This document shows positions 18,508 to 27,832 of a DNA stretch of 64,000 nucleotides, piece by piece. The position numbers were made by a program, and so were the translations under genes. Each line of letters opens with the position of its first letter. Positions within the stretch are counted from its first letter, which is position 1. This DNA comes from Sutcliffiella horikoshii (GTDB lineage: Bacteria; Bacillota; Bacilli; Bacillales; Bacillaceae_I): positions 3,514,001-3,578,000 of the forward strand of contig NZ_CP082918.1 of NCBI RefSeq assembly GCF_019931755.1, given 5' to 3'. Below the pieces are notes generated by a model. That model was not told where the DNA came from, ran no database searches, and saw only the letters and a program-made list of their open reading frames with translations.

Positions 18508-19041
18508 ATGAAACTCTTCAAAGTTGTGGTCCTATCTTTTCTCCTCTCTATGCTATCCTTACCGTTCTTCTCATCAACAGGCTACGCATGTTCCTGCTTG
18601 CCACCGGGTACACCGCAAGAGGAACTGGCAAAAATGGATGCCGTATTCACTGGAAAAGTATTAGAGGTTGACGAAAAATACAACAGTACAACAAAAGTTA
18701 AGTTAAGCGTGTCAGAAACATGGAAAGGTGTGAACACGAAGGAAGTAGTTATTTACACCGCTATGGACTCCGCGGCATGTGGGGTTTATTTTGAAAAAGA
18801 CAAAGATTACTTGGTCTATGCTCATTTGGAGGATGGAGAATACATGACATATCTTTGTTCAAGAACAGCGGAGCTTGCGCAGGCACAGTCCGACTTGAAG
18901 GAACTTGGGGAAGGTACTGTCCCCACAGATGATACAAAGCCATTTGCTAACTTCTCCACACAAAATGCAGTTATCGGAACCTTGGGAGTGGCACTGGTGC
19001 TAGGCGCATGCTTCTTCTATCGCTGGAAAAGCACAAAATAA
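18508..19041 (+). CDS. secreted/membrane-anchored TIMP-like (NTR fold) protein
   Basis: A 177-residue protein with a signal peptide (residues about 1-28) ending before CSCLPPGTP, the N-terminal Cys-x-Cys typical of bacterial proteins related to tissue inhibitors of metalloproteinases. The fold shows paired cysteines (Cys after DSAA, Cys in YLCSR). A C-terminal hydrophobic helix at about residues 150-168 followed by RWKSTK should anchor it in the membrane. The ATG at 18508 follows GAGGTGAT; the earlier GTG lies inside that site. Whether it inhibits proteases is unknown. Confidence 0.8.
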   Translation: MKLFKVVVLSFLLSMLSLPFFSSTGYACSCLPPGTPQEELAKMDAVFTGKVLEVDEKYNSTTKVKLSVSETWKGVNTKEVVIYTAMDSAACGVYFEKDKDYLVYAHLEDGEYMTYLCSRTAELAQAQSDLKELGEGTVPTDDTKPFANFSTQNAVIGTLGVALVLGACFFYRWKSTK

Positions 19042-19052
19042 ATAAGTATGGA

Positions 19053-19083
19053 AAAAGCACCTCTCTTTTGGAAAGGTGCTTTA
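19053..19083. terminator. bidirectional terminator
   Basis: The stem AAAGCACCT / AGGTGCTTT lies between convergent genes. Confidence 0.8.
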
Positions 19084-19097
19084 CTTGTTTAATATGA

Positions 19098-19784
19098 TTA
19101 ATATAAGACAATGATACTGCCATTATCGAGGCTAATGAAATATCCAACATAGTTTCCAAGATCTACACTTACCTCTTCCCCAGTTTCCAGGACGTGTTTA
19201 ATGCCATCCACTATCCCGGTATACTCCATCCAATCGTCTGTTGAAAAATAATCGATCAACACCTCTGCATGAGTGGGGTCTGTCCCCGCTGCCCCTGTGC
19301 TCATGGAAAGTAATACGCCTTCTGTCTCATGGTAGATCATGAATCCGTCGGAATTTGGAATTCCATACAGATTGGCACCATGTTTTTCTGCGATGGCTAT
19401 ATGATTTTTAAATTTTTCATCATTTATTTTGTGATAGGTATAGTCTCCTAAAGTGACTGTTTCAGGCTGTTCTTCAACCTTATCTTTCTTATGATCAACT
19501 GTTTCCGGGGCAGGGGGATCTTCACGAGGAGCTTCAGTTGGGTTTTCTACTGGCTGAGTACTGACTTCTGTAACTTCTTCTGCTTCATTGCTATCTGCTT
19601 CATTGTTATCTATGGAAAATGTATTAGATGGTATCGCCATGCGGACATATTGATTGGAAGTTTTTTTTGAATGAAATTGGTATGACTCACTGGCCTGTGT
19701 GTCAACTCCCTGACAGGAAGCTCCGATACTTGCAAATCCTAGTGCCGACAAAAGAATAATTGCCATGCTCCTTTTCTCTTTCAC
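19098..19784 (-). CDS. secreted protein of unknown function
   Basis: A 228-residue protein with a signal peptide (VKEKRSMAIILLSALGFAS, then ASC, a weak lipobox). A low-complexity acidic and proline-rich linker (about residues 50-105) leads to a C-terminal globular domain of about 110 residues that I do not recognise. The GTG at 19784 is preferred because AAGGAGTGG lies upstream, and because the extra 39 residues of the longer frame would bury the signal peptide. It is probably exported and tethered at the cell surface. The function is not known. Confidence 0.7.
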   Translation of the reverse strand: MKEKRSMAIILLSALGFASIGASCQGVDTQASESYQFHSKKTSNQYVRMAIPSNTFSIDNNEADSNEAEEVTEVSTQPVENPTEAPREDPPAPETVDHKKDKVEEQPETVTLGDYTYHKINDEKFKNHIAIAEKHGANLYGIPNSDGFMIYHETEGVLLSMSTGAAGTDPTHAEVLIDYFSTDDWMEYTGIVDGIKHVLETGEEVSVDLGNYVGYFISLDNGSIIVLY

Positions 19785-19870
19785 TGCGACCACTCCTTCT
19801 TTTTCACCTAACAATATAGACGGTTCGAAGTGGTATTTGGTTTCATAATTTTGGAAAATAAATAAAATAA

Positions 19871-19908
19871 AAAAACTTGGATAACCTGAAAGGCTACCCA
19901 AGTTTTTG
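19871..19908 (-). terminator. terminator of yutM
   Basis: The stem AAAAACTTGG / CCAAGTTTTT lies downstream of yutM on the minus strand. Confidence 0.75.
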
Positions 19909-19916
19909 ACTGTTTT

Positions 19917-20279
19917 TTAGCATTCTTCCGGCTTACCTGCTTCCGTTGCTGTACGGAAGGAAGAGCCACAACCACAGTTTGCTATCGCGTTAGGATTGTC
20001 GATGGTGAATCCGCCGCCCATCATGGATTGTTTAAAATCAATTTTTACATCTTGAAGAATTGGCTTGCTTTCGGCATCGATTAAGATCTTGATTCCGTGC
20101 TGTTCCAATTCGATGTCCTTTTCGCCTTTTTCTTCTTCAAAGCCCATACCGTAAGAAAGACCGCTACACCCTCCACCTTTCACGCCTACACGTAAAAAGA
20201 CGGATTCATCGCCGTGTTCTTTCATCATATCTTTTATTTGAAAAGCTGCTGCTTCTGTAATTGTGATTACATCACTCAT
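19917..20279 (-). CDS. yutM: A-type iron-sulfur carrier protein (HesB/IscA/ErpA)
   Basis: A 120-residue protein with the three conserved cysteines of A-type carriers: GGGCSGLSYGMGF near residue 38 and NCGCGSSF near residue 103. These hold an Fe-S cluster during transfer to target enzymes. It is the orthologue of B. subtilis yutM. The gene lies downstream of dapF on the same strand but is separated by 115 bases. The NifU-like yutI, another Fe-S protein, lies 6 kb away, and lipA, an Fe-S enzyme, 18 kb away. Confidence 0.95.
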   Translation of the reverse strand: MSDVITITEAAAFQIKDMMKEHGDESVFLRVGVKGGGCSGLSYGMGFEEEKGEKDIELEQHGIKILIDAESKPILQDVKIDFKQSMMGGGFTIDNPNAIANCGCGSSFRTATEAGKPEEC

Positions 20280-20393
20280 ATGTTACACCTCCCAATGTAT
20301 TTCCAGTTCCATTACCTTTATTATATCGTGAAACGGAAGTCTGCTCAAACTTACTGCTTTTATAGTATATGCAAGAGGAACAAGCCATTGTGA

Positions 20394-21248
20394 TTAATAA
20401 TAGAAAGATCCTGTACAGATAACTTCCGCTGGCCCACGCATTTTTACAGAACCGTCTTTTGTCCATGTGATAAAGAGATCTCCCCCTGCGAGGTGAACGA
20501 CCGTTTCTTTGTCACGGGCCGTTTTGTTGTTCAGAACAGACGCCACTACTGCCGCACATGCACCTGTACCGCATGCTTGCGTAATGCCAGAGCCTCTCTC
20601 CCAAACACGGAAGTGAAGTTCATCTTCTGCGACAACCTCCACAAATTCAACATTTACGCCCTCAGGAAAACGAGGATCTTTTTCTACTATAGGACCAAAG
20701 GTCGTTAGAGGAGCATCTGTAATGTCATCCAGATAAAAAATAACGTGTGGGTTCCCCATGGATACTGTGGTTATTTCGTAAGTTTCTCCGTCGACTGTGA
20801 ATGGTTCCGCAACTAGGGCTTCCTTTTCCTCCACAAGTATCGGGATTTCTTTTGAAGAGAGCCTTGGTTCTCCCATATCGACCGTTACAGAAGTGACCAT
20901 GCCGTCTTCTAGTTCAATTTCGGCTTCTACTAATCCGGAAAGTGTTTCAATTTTAAAAGTTTCTGTTTGAACGATTCCCTGCTCGTAAGCATATTTTGCC
21001 ACACAGCGAAGCCCATTCCCGCAGTTCTTCCCTTCGGATCCGTCGTTATTGAAGATTCGCATTTTTACTGGTGCTTTCTCCGACGGGCAGATGAGGATCA
21101 TCCCGTCAGAACCTATACCTGTATGGATGTTTGCAACCTTGACGGCTAGATTTGATAGCTCATCTTCTTTTAACTTTTCCTCAAACATATTTACATATAT
21201 ATAGTTGTTTCCGAGTCCGTGCATCTTGGTGAATTGAAAGGAGCGCAT
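20394..21248 (-). CDS. dapF: diaminopimelate epimerase
   Basis: A 284-residue enzyme converting LL- to meso-diaminopimelate, used for lysine and for peptidoglycan cross-links. The two catalytic cysteines are visible in [10 protein letters not shown] and [12 protein letters not shown]. The start ATG at 21248 ([14 protein letters not shown]) follows TTGGAGGAA; the longer frame adds 21 unlikely residues. A consensus-like promoter lies 35-63 bases upstream. Confidence 0.96.
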   Translation of the reverse strand: MRSFQFTKMHGLGNNYIYVNMFEEKLKEDELSNLAVKVANIHTGIGSDGMILICPSEKAPVKMRIFNNDGSEGKNCGNGLRCVAKYAYEQGIVQTETFKIETLSGLVEAEIELEDGMVTSVTVDMGEPRLSSKEIPILVEEKEALVAEPFTVDGETYEITTVSMGNPHVIFYLDDITDAPLTTFGPIVEKDPRFPEGVNVEFVEVVAEDELHFRVWERGSGITQACGTGACAAVVASVLNNKTARDKETVVHLAGGDLFITWTKDGSVKMRGPAEVICTGSFYY

Positions 21249-21282
21249 TTTTACTATTCCTCCAAAAATAATTATTTCTTCA

Positions 21283-21311
21283 AGTATAAATACATAAAAG
21301 TCTGAACACAA
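21283..21311 (-). promoter_or_regulatory. SigA promoter of dapF
   Basis: On the minus strand TTGTGT (21306-21311) and TATACT (21283-21288) are 17 bases apart. Confidence 0.6.
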
Positions 21312-21335
21312 TAGAAATATCCCCCGTTTTATATG

Positions 21336-21386
21336 AAAAACCCATGTATCGCTTGCTTCTGCGGAAGCCCGATAACATGGGTTTTT
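21336..21386. terminator. bidirectional hairpin upstream of dapF promoter
   Basis: AAAAACCCATGT / ACATGGGTTTTT form a 12-base stem with a 27-base loop. It probably insulates dapF from transcription coming through the tandem repeat array. Confidence 0.75.
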
Positions 21387-21438
21387 CTGGTTTTGGTTGA
21401 AGGATTGTAAAGGTGAGGACCTGTTTCGGGCGGTCTCA

Positions 21439-21710
21439 GGGCTTCATTCGCATTATGAGGACCTCTCTCGCTCGGAAATCTGCTCTTAAAGGTCTTCATT
21501 CCGCTTATGAAGACCTCGCTCACTCGAAAATCAACTCTCTAAGGTCTTCATTCCGCTTATGAAGACCTCGCTCACTCGAAAATCAACTCTCTCAGGTCTT
21601 CATTCCGCTTATGAAGACCTCTCCCGCTCGAAAATCTGCTCTCAAAGGTCTTCATCCGTCCCATGAAGACCCTTTCATTCAGAAATCTTCTCAATAGTGT
21701 CTTCATCCAC
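21439..21710 (+). repeat. 52-bp tandem hairpin array
   Basis: Units begin at 21439, 21491, 21543, 21595, 21647 and about 21699, an exact 52-base period for the first five. Each unit carries AGGTCTTCAT and ATGAAGACCT around a 7-base spacer (a 10-base stem) plus a CTCACTCGAAAATC-type linker. The two central units are nearly identical; the end units are degenerate. A further half unit is visible near 21412. No gene is supported here. Confidence 0.92.
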
Positions 21711-21720
21711 CTTCCATACA

Positions 21721-21757
21721 AAAAAATCCACCCGCCAGGTACACCAGCGAGTGGATC
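21721..21757 (-). terminator. terminator of yutK
   Basis: The minus-strand stem ATCCACTCGC / GCGGGTGGAT is followed by seven T. Confidence 0.8.
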
Positions 21758-21765
21758 ACTCAATT

Positions 21766-23001
21766 TTAGAACAAGAACATACCTGCGATTGCAGCACTTA
21801 AAAGGTTTGAAAGGGTACCGGCAATGATTGCGCGGAATCCTAAACGTGCAATATCAGGACGACGGCTTGGAGCTAAGTTTCCAAGTCCACCTAATAGGAT
21901 TGCCAAGGAAGAAAGGTTGGCAAATCCACAAAGTGCAAAAGAAATGACCGCAATGGATTTGTCGCTGAACATATCAAGTTGAGCAGAGAAAGTGGAATAG
22001 GCAACAAACTCGTTCAATACAAGTTTTTGACCAATCAAGTTACCTGCAGCAACTGCTTCACTCCAAGGAATACCGATTACAAACGCAAGTGGTGCAAATA
22101 GATAACCAAGAACGAAATCAAGTGAGAAGTTGTCTGAGCCGAACCAACCACCGATTCCACCTAAGATTCCATTAATTAATGCAATCAATGCGATGAATGC
22201 TAGTAGCATTGCACCAACGTTAAGTGCCAGTTTTAAACCGTCAGATGCGCCGCGAGCAGCAGCATCGATTACGTTAGTTGCTCTGTCTTCTTCAGATTCA
22301 CCAATTTGAGCATTTGTTTCGTTTTTTGGCTCTTCCGTCTCAGGAATAAGCATTTTGGCCATGATTAATCCACCAGGCGCTGCCATGAAACTTGCTGCCA
22401 ATAGATACTCTAGAGGAATTCCAAGTGCAGCATAACCGAACAATACAGAACCTGCTACAGATGCAAGTCCACCTGTCATAACCGCGAATAACTCAGATTT
22501 GGTCATTCCTGCGATATAAGGACGAATGACTAAAGGTGCTTCTGTTTGTCCAACAAAGATGTTGGCGGAAGCGGATAAAGATTCTGTCTTGCTTGTCCCT
22601 AAAAGCTTCGCAAGACCGCCACCTAAGAAACGAATGACAATTTGCATAATACCAAGATAATAAAGAACGGATATTAATGCAGAGAAGAAAATGATAATCG
22701 TTAATACATGGAATGCGAACACAAATCCTGTAGCTTCAGCCCCAGGGTTACCAAGTACCGGCCCGAAAAGGAAACCGATTCCTTCATTGGCGTAGTTGAT
22801 AATATTTTGTACTAGTTCAGTTAACCCAAGAAAAGCTTGTCGGCCTAACTCCCATTTTAATACGATAAATGCGAATAGCAATTGAATAGCCAATCCGCCT
22901 AAAATAGTACGAATCTTAATCTTTCGTTTGTTTTCCGAAAGTAGGAATGCGATTGCAAAGATAACTGCGATCCCCATTAAACCCCAAAGGATATTATTCA
23001 T
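21766..23001 (-). CDS. yutK: NupC family nucleoside transporter YutK
   Basis: A 411-residue concentrative nucleoside transporter with the family motifs [31 protein letters not shown] and [16 protein letters not shown]; about ten hydrophobic segments. It imports nucleosides with sodium or protons. The ATG at 23001 follows AGAGGTGAA; the longer frame is rejected. A candidate catabolite responsive element lies 80 bases upstream, which would fit carbon catabolite control of nucleoside uptake. The 52-bp hairpin array follows its terminator. Confidence 0.93.
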   Translation of the reverse strand: MNNILWGLMGIAVIFAIAFLLSENKRKIKIRTILGGLAIQLLFAFIVLKWELGRQAFLGLTELVQNIINYANEGIGFLFGPVLGNPGAEATGFVFAFHVLTIIIFFSALISVLYYLGIMQIVIRFLGGGLAKLLGTSKTESLSASANIFVGQTEAPLVIRPYIAGMTKSELFAVMTGGLASVAGSVLFGYAALGIPLEYLLAASFMAAPGGLIMAKMLIPETEEPKNETNAQIGESEEDRATNVIDAAARGASDGLKLALNVGAMLLAFIALIALINGILGGIGGWFGSDNFSLDFVLGYLFAPLAFVIGIPWSEAVAAGNLIGQKLVLNEFVAYSTFSAQLDMFSDKSIAVISFALCGFANLSSLAILLGGLGNLAPSRRPDIARLGFRAIIAGTLSNLLSAAIAGMFLF

Positions 23002-23080
23002 AATATTCACCTCTATTAAAAATTTCTGCAAGTTGTTTGTCGTCAGACATCTAACTATCACAGTACCACTTTACTACGAA

Positions 23081-23095
23081 ATGAAAGCGTTTGAA
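23081..23095. promoter_or_regulatory. candidate CcpA-binding site (cre) upstream of yutK
   Basis: ATGAAAGCGTTTGAA matches the Bacillus cre consensus WTGAAARCGYTTWNN at every position. It lies in the 303-base yutK/DUF2225 divergent gap, which otherwise shows no clear promoter. Confidence 0.55.
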
Positions 23096-23304
23096 AGAAC
23101 TTTTTTTTGTCAATTTGTTACATCCAATTAGAAACCGTTCTCATAACTAAGTGTTCTTAAATAAATTACCCAACAATTACAAAATAATGTATAGACAAGG
23201 AAAAAAACACAGCCACTTTTTCTAGGCATTTAGCATCAATTAAGTTGTACAAATTTTGCTCTTATGGTACTTTTGTATTACATCGTTGAGAAAGGGTGAT
23301 AGTG

Positions 23305-23997
23305 ATGGATCCGTACTATAGCAAAAATATTTCATGCGAAAATTGCCAACATGAATATAGCACATTAAAAATTAAATCTCGTTTTATTCGCCCTTTGACA
23401 CATGATTCGGATTTTTGCACTACCTACCAATCAATAGAAATGAACCCTCTCCTTTATTACGTTTCAGTTTGTCCACATTGTGGATATGCTGTGACGGAGG
23501 AATTTAGTGCGAAGCTTCATGAAGAAGCACATCTAGCCATCCAAACAAAAATACAAAAGCATTGGAACTATAAAGATTACGGACAGATAAGGTCTGTCGA
23601 CACTGCCATAAACGCTTATAAACTAGGAATCTATTCCGGTATTATCAAAAAAGAAACCCCGATTGTCATGGCAGGTCTATACCTTCGACTCGCCTGGATA
23701 TACCGCACTATTGAACAAAGCAAAACACAAGAACAGCGATTCTTAAAACTTGCTGCCGAGCAGTTTGAACTTTCCTATACACTAGGAGATTATGAAGGGA
23801 AAGGTATGTCTGAAATAAAATTGCTTTACTTGATAGGCGACCTTAATTTCCGTTTGAACTTGGAACGGCAGGCTATTCAATATTTCCAAATGGTCATCGC
23901 CCACAAGCAAAAGGATAAGGAACAACGCCTTGTCGGAAAAGCAAGAGACCGTTGGTATGAGATACGGACCTCCTCTAGAATGAAAGTAAGTAGCTAG
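23305..23997 (+). CDS. DUF2225 family protein
   Basis: A 230-residue soluble protein with two CxxC pairs (CENCQHEY and CPHCGYAV, plus a nearby CTTYQS) in the first 65 residues, which probably bind zinc. A helical region rich in TPR-like pairs follows (about residues 95-225). This is the layout of the DUF2225 family of Firmicutes, whose function is unknown. The ATG at 23305 is preferred because AAAGGGTGAT precedes it; the earlier GTG overlaps that site. Element D begins just after the stop. Confidence 0.85.
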   Translation: MDPYYSKNISCENCQHEYSTLKIKSRFIRPLTHDSDFCTTYQSIEMNPLLYYVSVCPHCGYAVTEEFSAKLHEEAHLAIQTKIQKHWNYKDYGQIRSVDTAINAYKLGIYSGIIKKETPIVMAGLYLRLAWIYRTIEQSKTQEQRFLKLAAEQFELSYTLGDYEGKGMSEIKLLYLIGDLNFRLNLERQAIQYFQMVIAHKQKDKEQRLVGKARDRWYEIRTSSRMKVSS

Positions 23998-24002
23998 TTA
24001 TT

Positions 24003-24356
24003 GGTTATTCGCCGCTGTTACTTTCCGCAAATGGCTTGCTTTCCGAGGGACGGTGCTTGAGCCTCCTCACTTCGTTGCGGGGTCTCAACCAACCGTTACT
24101 CCCCCGCTGGAGTCTTTGCCATTTGCTCCAATTCACAGCTAAAAATAACATAAACAATACGTTAATGCTTATTCAATTATCACAGTTAGATTGCTTTTCT
24201 TAAAACCTTCGATATATGTAGTCACCTTGTTGATTGGAGTGGAAGGCGCGAAGACGCCCGCGGGAGGAAGGGACAGGTGAGACCCCACAGGCGCAAGCCG
24301 AGGAGGCTCACGGACCGCCCGCAGGCAAGGGAAGCGCCTGGAACGGAAATCAACCG
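24003..24356 (+). repeat. twin-hairpin intergenic element, copy D
   Basis: A full copy of about 354 bp between convergent DUF2225 and yuzB, starting within six bases of a stop codon. The left arm has lost a few bases (ATGGCTTGCTTTCC), and the centre has ATCACAGTTAGAT in place of CTCGGTTAGAT. Confidence 0.9.
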
Positions 24357-24383
24357 TAATAGATGATTTCTAATCTTTTAAAA

Positions 24384-24425
24384 TAAAAAGAGCATGGTTC
24401 CCTGTGTGGGTTCCATGCTCTTTTT
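24384..24425. terminator. bidirectional terminator for yuzB
   Basis: The stem AAAAAGAGCATGG / CCATGCTCTTTTT flanks a loop containing a second short pairing. Confidence 0.85.
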
Positions 24426-24428
24426 GGG

Positions 24429-24665
24429 TTAAAACATCGGGTTTTCTTCCAAATAAATATATATGTTGTCTACCAGTTGTTCCGGAGACTCTCCTGCCAC
24501 TACATCTCCGTTGACGAGGGCGAAAAGTGTGTCAAAGCATTTGCCGCAATAACCTAGGCAGCCGTACTCTACAATATCCAGATTTGGATCCTTTTCCAAC
24601 ACTTCTCTCGCCTTTTGCGAACCACTGGCTAAATTGCTAATACAAAATTCGATGATTGGCTTCAC
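24429..24665 (-). CDS. yuzB: YuzB family (DUF1450) small protein
   Basis: A 78-residue protein with [19 protein letters not shown], a cysteine-rich core (C-x3-C-x2-C) and an N-terminal cysteine in FCISNLA. It resembles a thin thioredoxin-like or [2Fe-2S] ferredoxin-like fold; the function is unknown. It is orthologous to B. subtilis yuzB by sequence and by its position beside yutJ. It is divergent from yutJ. Confidence 0.9.
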   Translation of the reverse strand: MKPIIEFCISNLASGSQKAREVLEKDPNLDIVEYGCLGYCGKCFDTLFALVNGDVVAGESPEQLVDNIYIYLEENPMF

Positions 24666-24867
24666 TTATTTCACCCCTCTATTGCCCTTCCATGCTACCT
24701 TTTTTTCCTTAAAACGTCAATTATCAAGTTTCCCTGTAAAGCGTTGATATAACCATGCTGATTATTCGACGACCCTCAACATTTTTCCGAAAGAATGTTG
24801 TTATTTTGTCATAATTTCGATATACTTTTAATGTTATTTTATTTAAACGTGTTATACATTTTCAAAA

Positions 24868-24890
24868 TGAAAGCGCAATTGTCGTATAAT
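24868..24890 (+). promoter_or_regulatory. candidate yutJ promoter with overlapping cre-like sequence
   Basis: TATAAT at 24885-24890 is preceded by TGAAAGCGCAATTG (24868-24881), which fits the left half of a cre site. If real, CcpA would block this promoter. No strong -35 is present. Confidence 0.35.
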
Positions 24891-25017
24891 ATGTGTTTTC
24901 TTTCACATAAAAGTTTTCCTTGAATACTAGTTTTATCCATATTATTACAATTACCTGTAAAAGGTCTTCATTTATTATACTTTTGATTCTATTAGCTTAA
25001 AAAGGGGTTTAGCTGCT

Positions 25018-26085
25018 ATGAAAAAACTTGTTGTGCTTGGCGCAGGCTACGGCGGAATGCGTATTTTACACCGACTTCTTCCTAATCAATTACCATCTGA
25101 CACTGAAATTGTATTGGTAGACAGAGCTCCATACCATAGTTTGAAAACGGAATTCTATGCGTTGGCTGCGGGAACGATTTCAGACCATCATGTGCGTGTC
25201 ACTTTTCCAGAGCACGAACGACTTTCTGTAAAATATGGAGAAGTTTCCAAAGTGGATATGGACGGCAAAGTGGTGCACTTTGAAGATCAGAGTACGCTTT
25301 CCTTTGATGATTTGATTATCGGCCTTGGCTGTGAGGACAAATACCATGATATTCCTGGTGCAGAGGAATACACGTACAGCATTCAGACTATTAATAAGTC
25401 CAGAAAGGCTTACCAAGCTTTAAACGACTTACCGGCTAATAAGGTGGTTGCTATTGTCGGTGGTGGATTAAGTGGGGTTGAGATTGCCAGTGAACTTCGT
25501 GAAAGTCGTCCGGACTTAACTATTAAACTATTTGACCGCGGTAATATTATTCTTTCTAGCTTCCCTGAAAGACTTAGTAAATATGTACAAAACTGGTTTG
25601 AAACACATGGAGTGGAAGTGGTGAACGGCTCTAACATCACTCGTGTAGAGGAAAATACCCTTTATAATCATGACGAACCGGTACATTGTGATGTAATCGT
25701 TTGGACTGCTGGAATTCAGCCAAACAAAGTAGTTCGTGAGTTAGATGTAGAAAAAGATGGACAAGGCCGCGTGGTCCTGACAAAGCAGCACAACATACCT
25801 GGGCATGAAAATATTTATGTGGTTGGAGATTGCGCAAGCCTCCCTCACGCACCAAGTGCACAATTGGCAGAAGGACAAGCTGAACAGATTGTCCAAGTGT
25901 TATTGAAACGATGGAACGGTGAAACCCCGCCAGAAGAATTCCCAGCGATTAAGCTAAAAGGAGTATTGGGCTCACTTGGCAAGAAGCATGGGTTTGGATT
26001 GGTAAATGAAAGGCCGTTAACTGGCCGTGTGGCACGATTATTGAAATCCGGTATTCTTTGGATGTATAAATATCATAATGGATAA
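25018..26085 (+). CDS. yutJ: NADH dehydrogenase-like flavoprotein YutJ
   Basis: A 355-residue FAD/NAD(P)-binding protein related to YumB: N-terminal VVLGAGYGGMRIL, second nucleotide fold VAIVGGGLSGVEIASEL near residue 142, and FAD motif IYVVGDCASL near residue 275. It is shorter than type II NADH dehydrogenases at the C-terminus. Electron acceptor and reaction are unknown. The neighbours yuzB and yuzD are small cysteine-containing proteins that could be redox partners, but that is inference. Confidence 0.9.
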   Translation: MKKLVVLGAGYGGMRILHRLLPNQLPSDTEIVLVDRAPYHSLKTEFYALAAGTISDHHVRVTFPEHERLSVKYGEVSKVDMDGKVVHFEDQSTLSFDDLIIGLGCEDKYHDIPGAEEYTYSIQTINKSRKAYQALNDLPANKVVAIVGGGLSGVEIASELRESRPDLTIKLFDRGNIILSSFPERLSKYVQNWFETHGVEVVNGSNITRVEENTLYNHDEPVHCDVIVWTAGIQPNKVVRELDVEKDGQGRVVLTKQHNIPGHENIYVVGDCASLPHAPSAQLAEGQAEQIVQVLLKRWNGETPPEEFPAIKLKGVLGSLGKKHGFGLVNERPLTGRVARLLKSGILWMYKYHNG

Positions 26086-26089
26086 AAGT

Positions 26090-26127
26090 TATCCCCAAAA
26101 GTCGCTTAGACTCTTGGGGATTTTTTT
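26090..26127 (+). terminator. terminator of yutJ
   Basis: The stem ATCCCCAA / TTGGGGAT is followed by seven T. Confidence 0.85.
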
Positions 26128-26452
26128 ATGATGCCGCGTATCCGTACTTCTCCATGGCAGAATAGATAGTTTTCAATTTCGGATTGCCTTCTCCTACAAT
26201 CTCCCCTTCGATTACCACTACCGGGTAAAACATATCTTCCTCCACAACCCTTGCGGCAAAATCTCTCTTCTCCCCGTCACACTCTTCCGTTTTAAAAATA
26301 TCTATATATGAGATGGCGAATTCCTGATTTGGATATTTTCTTGCTACCGCTGCCTCTAACCATTCGTATGTTTCTTTTGACGATGGAAGGTTAACACAGC
26401 TAGGGCATAACACTTCTGCACCATATACACAAATTTCAACCATTTTCTTCAT
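26126..26452 (-). CDS. yuzD: YuzD family (DUF1462) thioredoxin-like protein
   Basis: A 108-residue protein with VYGAEVLCPSCVNLPSS, a CxxC pair in the position of a thioredoxin active site, and the conserved VVVIEGEIVGEGNPKL beta-strand region. The thioredoxin-like fold is inferred. The start ATG at 26452 follows AGGGGGAT; this gives the usual family length of 108. It is the orthologue of B. subtilis yuzD. It lies between yutJ and the NifU-like yutI, suggesting a link with Fe-S or redox metabolism. Confidence 0.87.
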   Translation of the reverse strand: MKKMVEICVYGAEVLCPSCVNLPSSKETYEWLEAAVARKYPNQEFAISYIDIFKTEECDGEKRDFAARVVEEDMFYPVVVIEGEIVGEGNPKLKTIYSAMEKYGYAAS

Positions 26453-26617
26453 AAGCCGACATCCCCCTACATTCACAGCATTTTCTTCATTTTAACGTAA
26501 AACGCTTACTTTTTCATGAAATAAATCTTCATTTCCTAAAAAGACCCAGTGCAGAGCAATAGATTTTTTGAACAGTTTTCTTTATAATAGAATTATGTAA
26601 GGAAAGGAGCGATAACT

Positions 26618-26854
26618 ATGTCTAACCCGGAAATCAATGCGCAAGTTCAGGAAGTACTAGATAAATTACGTCCATTTCTTCTTCGTGACGGAGGGGACTG
26701 TGAATTAGTAGATGTGGAAGACGGCATCGTAAAGTTGCGTCTATTAGGTGCATGCGGTTCTTGCCCAAGTTCCACTATCACGTTGAAGGCTGGTATTGAG
26801 CGTGCATTACTTGAAGAAGTACCAGGCATCATCGAAGTAGAGCAAGTATTCTAA
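26618..26854 (+). CDS. yutI: NifU-like Fe-S scaffold/carrier protein YutI
   Basis: This 78-residue protein is just the NifU C-terminal domain: [14 protein letters not shown] and the cluster-binding [16 protein letters not shown] with a CxxC pair. Such proteins bind and hand over [4Fe-4S] clusters. The ATG follows AAGGAGCG. TATAAT at 26583-26588 is a plausible -10. The next gene, thrB, is convergent, with a terminator between. Confidence 0.93.
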   Translation: MSNPEINAQVQEVLDKLRPFLLRDGGDCELVDVEDGIVKLRLLGACGSCPSSTITLKAGIERALLEEVPGIIEVEQVF

Positions 26855-26870
26855 TATTCTTTTGAAAAAT

Positions 26871-26914
26871 AAAACCGGCAAGCGGACATTTCCAGTCAGC
26901 TTGCCGGTTTTTTA
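26871..26914. terminator. bidirectional terminator between yutI and thrB
   Basis: The stem AAAACCGGCAAGC / GCTTGCCGGTTTTTT serves both convergent genes. Confidence 0.88.
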
Positions 26915-27832
26915 TATGGATGACACTTTACATAAATGATTGGAATGCACCTCGCTGCCTGCTTTACTTACTTGTAAAAGCTCGACTTTATGTTGCGGAA
27001 ACTCCGAAGAGAGCGTGCTGACGACATTTCTCCCTTTTCCTTTTTCACAAAAGCAGATGACAGTCGGGCCTGCACCGCTGATTGTCACACCAAACGCTCC
27101 CGCCTTCCCTGCACTCTCTTTTAGTTCCCTGAAGTTTGGAAACAGTTTTTGGCGGTATGGCTCATGGAAAATATCACTTTCCATCATTTTTCCGACAAGA
27201 TCCCACTTTTTCAACATAAATGCCCCGAGCATCACGTTGGCATGGCTGCTGCCTGTCACAGCCTCACCAAATGAAAGTCTGTCTGGCAATAATCCTCTTG
27301 ATTCCTTCGTTTTGGTTTCAAATTCTGGGATGACTGCCACCATCTCCAACTCCTCCACCGGCAGCTTTACATACTCCCATTTATTATTCTGATAGGTAGA
27401 GACGACAAGCCCGCCATAGAGAGAGGCTGCGACGTTATCCGCATGTCCTTCGAATTTTGCTGCGAGTTGCAGTTTTTCATCAGGGCTAAGATTTTTCTCA
27501 CATAGTACATTCATTATTTCAATGGCTCCGACAATGGCTGCTGCACTGCTGCCAAGGCCCCTCGCGAGCGGAATATCACTCATGGTCAATACGTGCGCAG
27601 GAGGAGCTTCCACGTTCCATAGCTTCTGCAATTCCTGACAGACGGTGTAGAGGATATTTTCCTCTTTTTTGATGGAAAGAGGCGGGACACTTGAAAACTT
27701 CCACTCGTCTGCATGATTGACAAAAAGGGTAACATATTTGTTCACCGCCATCCCGATGGAGTCAAATCCCGGTCCAAGATTGGCAGAGCTGCCTGGTACT
27801 TTTATAACAAATCCATCTCTGTACCCATTCAT
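26912..27832 (-). CDS. thrB: homoserine kinase
   Basis: A 306-residue GHMP kinase that phosphorylates homoserine to O-phosphohomoserine in threonine synthesis. The motifs are [17 protein letters not shown] at the N-terminus, the ATP-binding loop [17 protein letters not shown] and the C-terminal [14 protein letters not shown]. Its ATG overlaps the end of thrC by four bases. It is the last gene of the hom-thrC-thrB operon. Confidence 0.97.
   Translation of the reverse strand: MNGYRDGFVIKVPGSSANLGPGFDSIGMAVNKYVTLFVNHADEWKFSSVPPLSIKKEENILYTVCQELQKLWNVEAPPAHVLTMSDIPLARGLGSSAAAIVGAIEIMNVLCEKNLSPDEKLQLAAKFEGHADNVAASLYGGLVVSTYQNNKWEYVKLPVEELEMVAVIPEFETKTKESRGLLPDRLSFGEAVTGSSHANVMLGAFMLKKWDLVGKMMESDIFHEPYRQKLFPNFRELKESAGKAGAFGVTISGAGPTVICFCEKGKGRNVVSTLSSEFPQHKVELLQVSKAGSEVHSNHLCKVSSI

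Noticed and set aside
21439..21710. CRISPR array
   Set aside because: Units are contiguous 52-bp tandem repeats without variable spacers, and no cas genes are nearby.
21329..21763. Short minus-strand ORFs in the 52-bp array
   Set aside because: Their content is the tandem repeat translated; no ribosome binding site is present and the hairpin structure explains the sequence.
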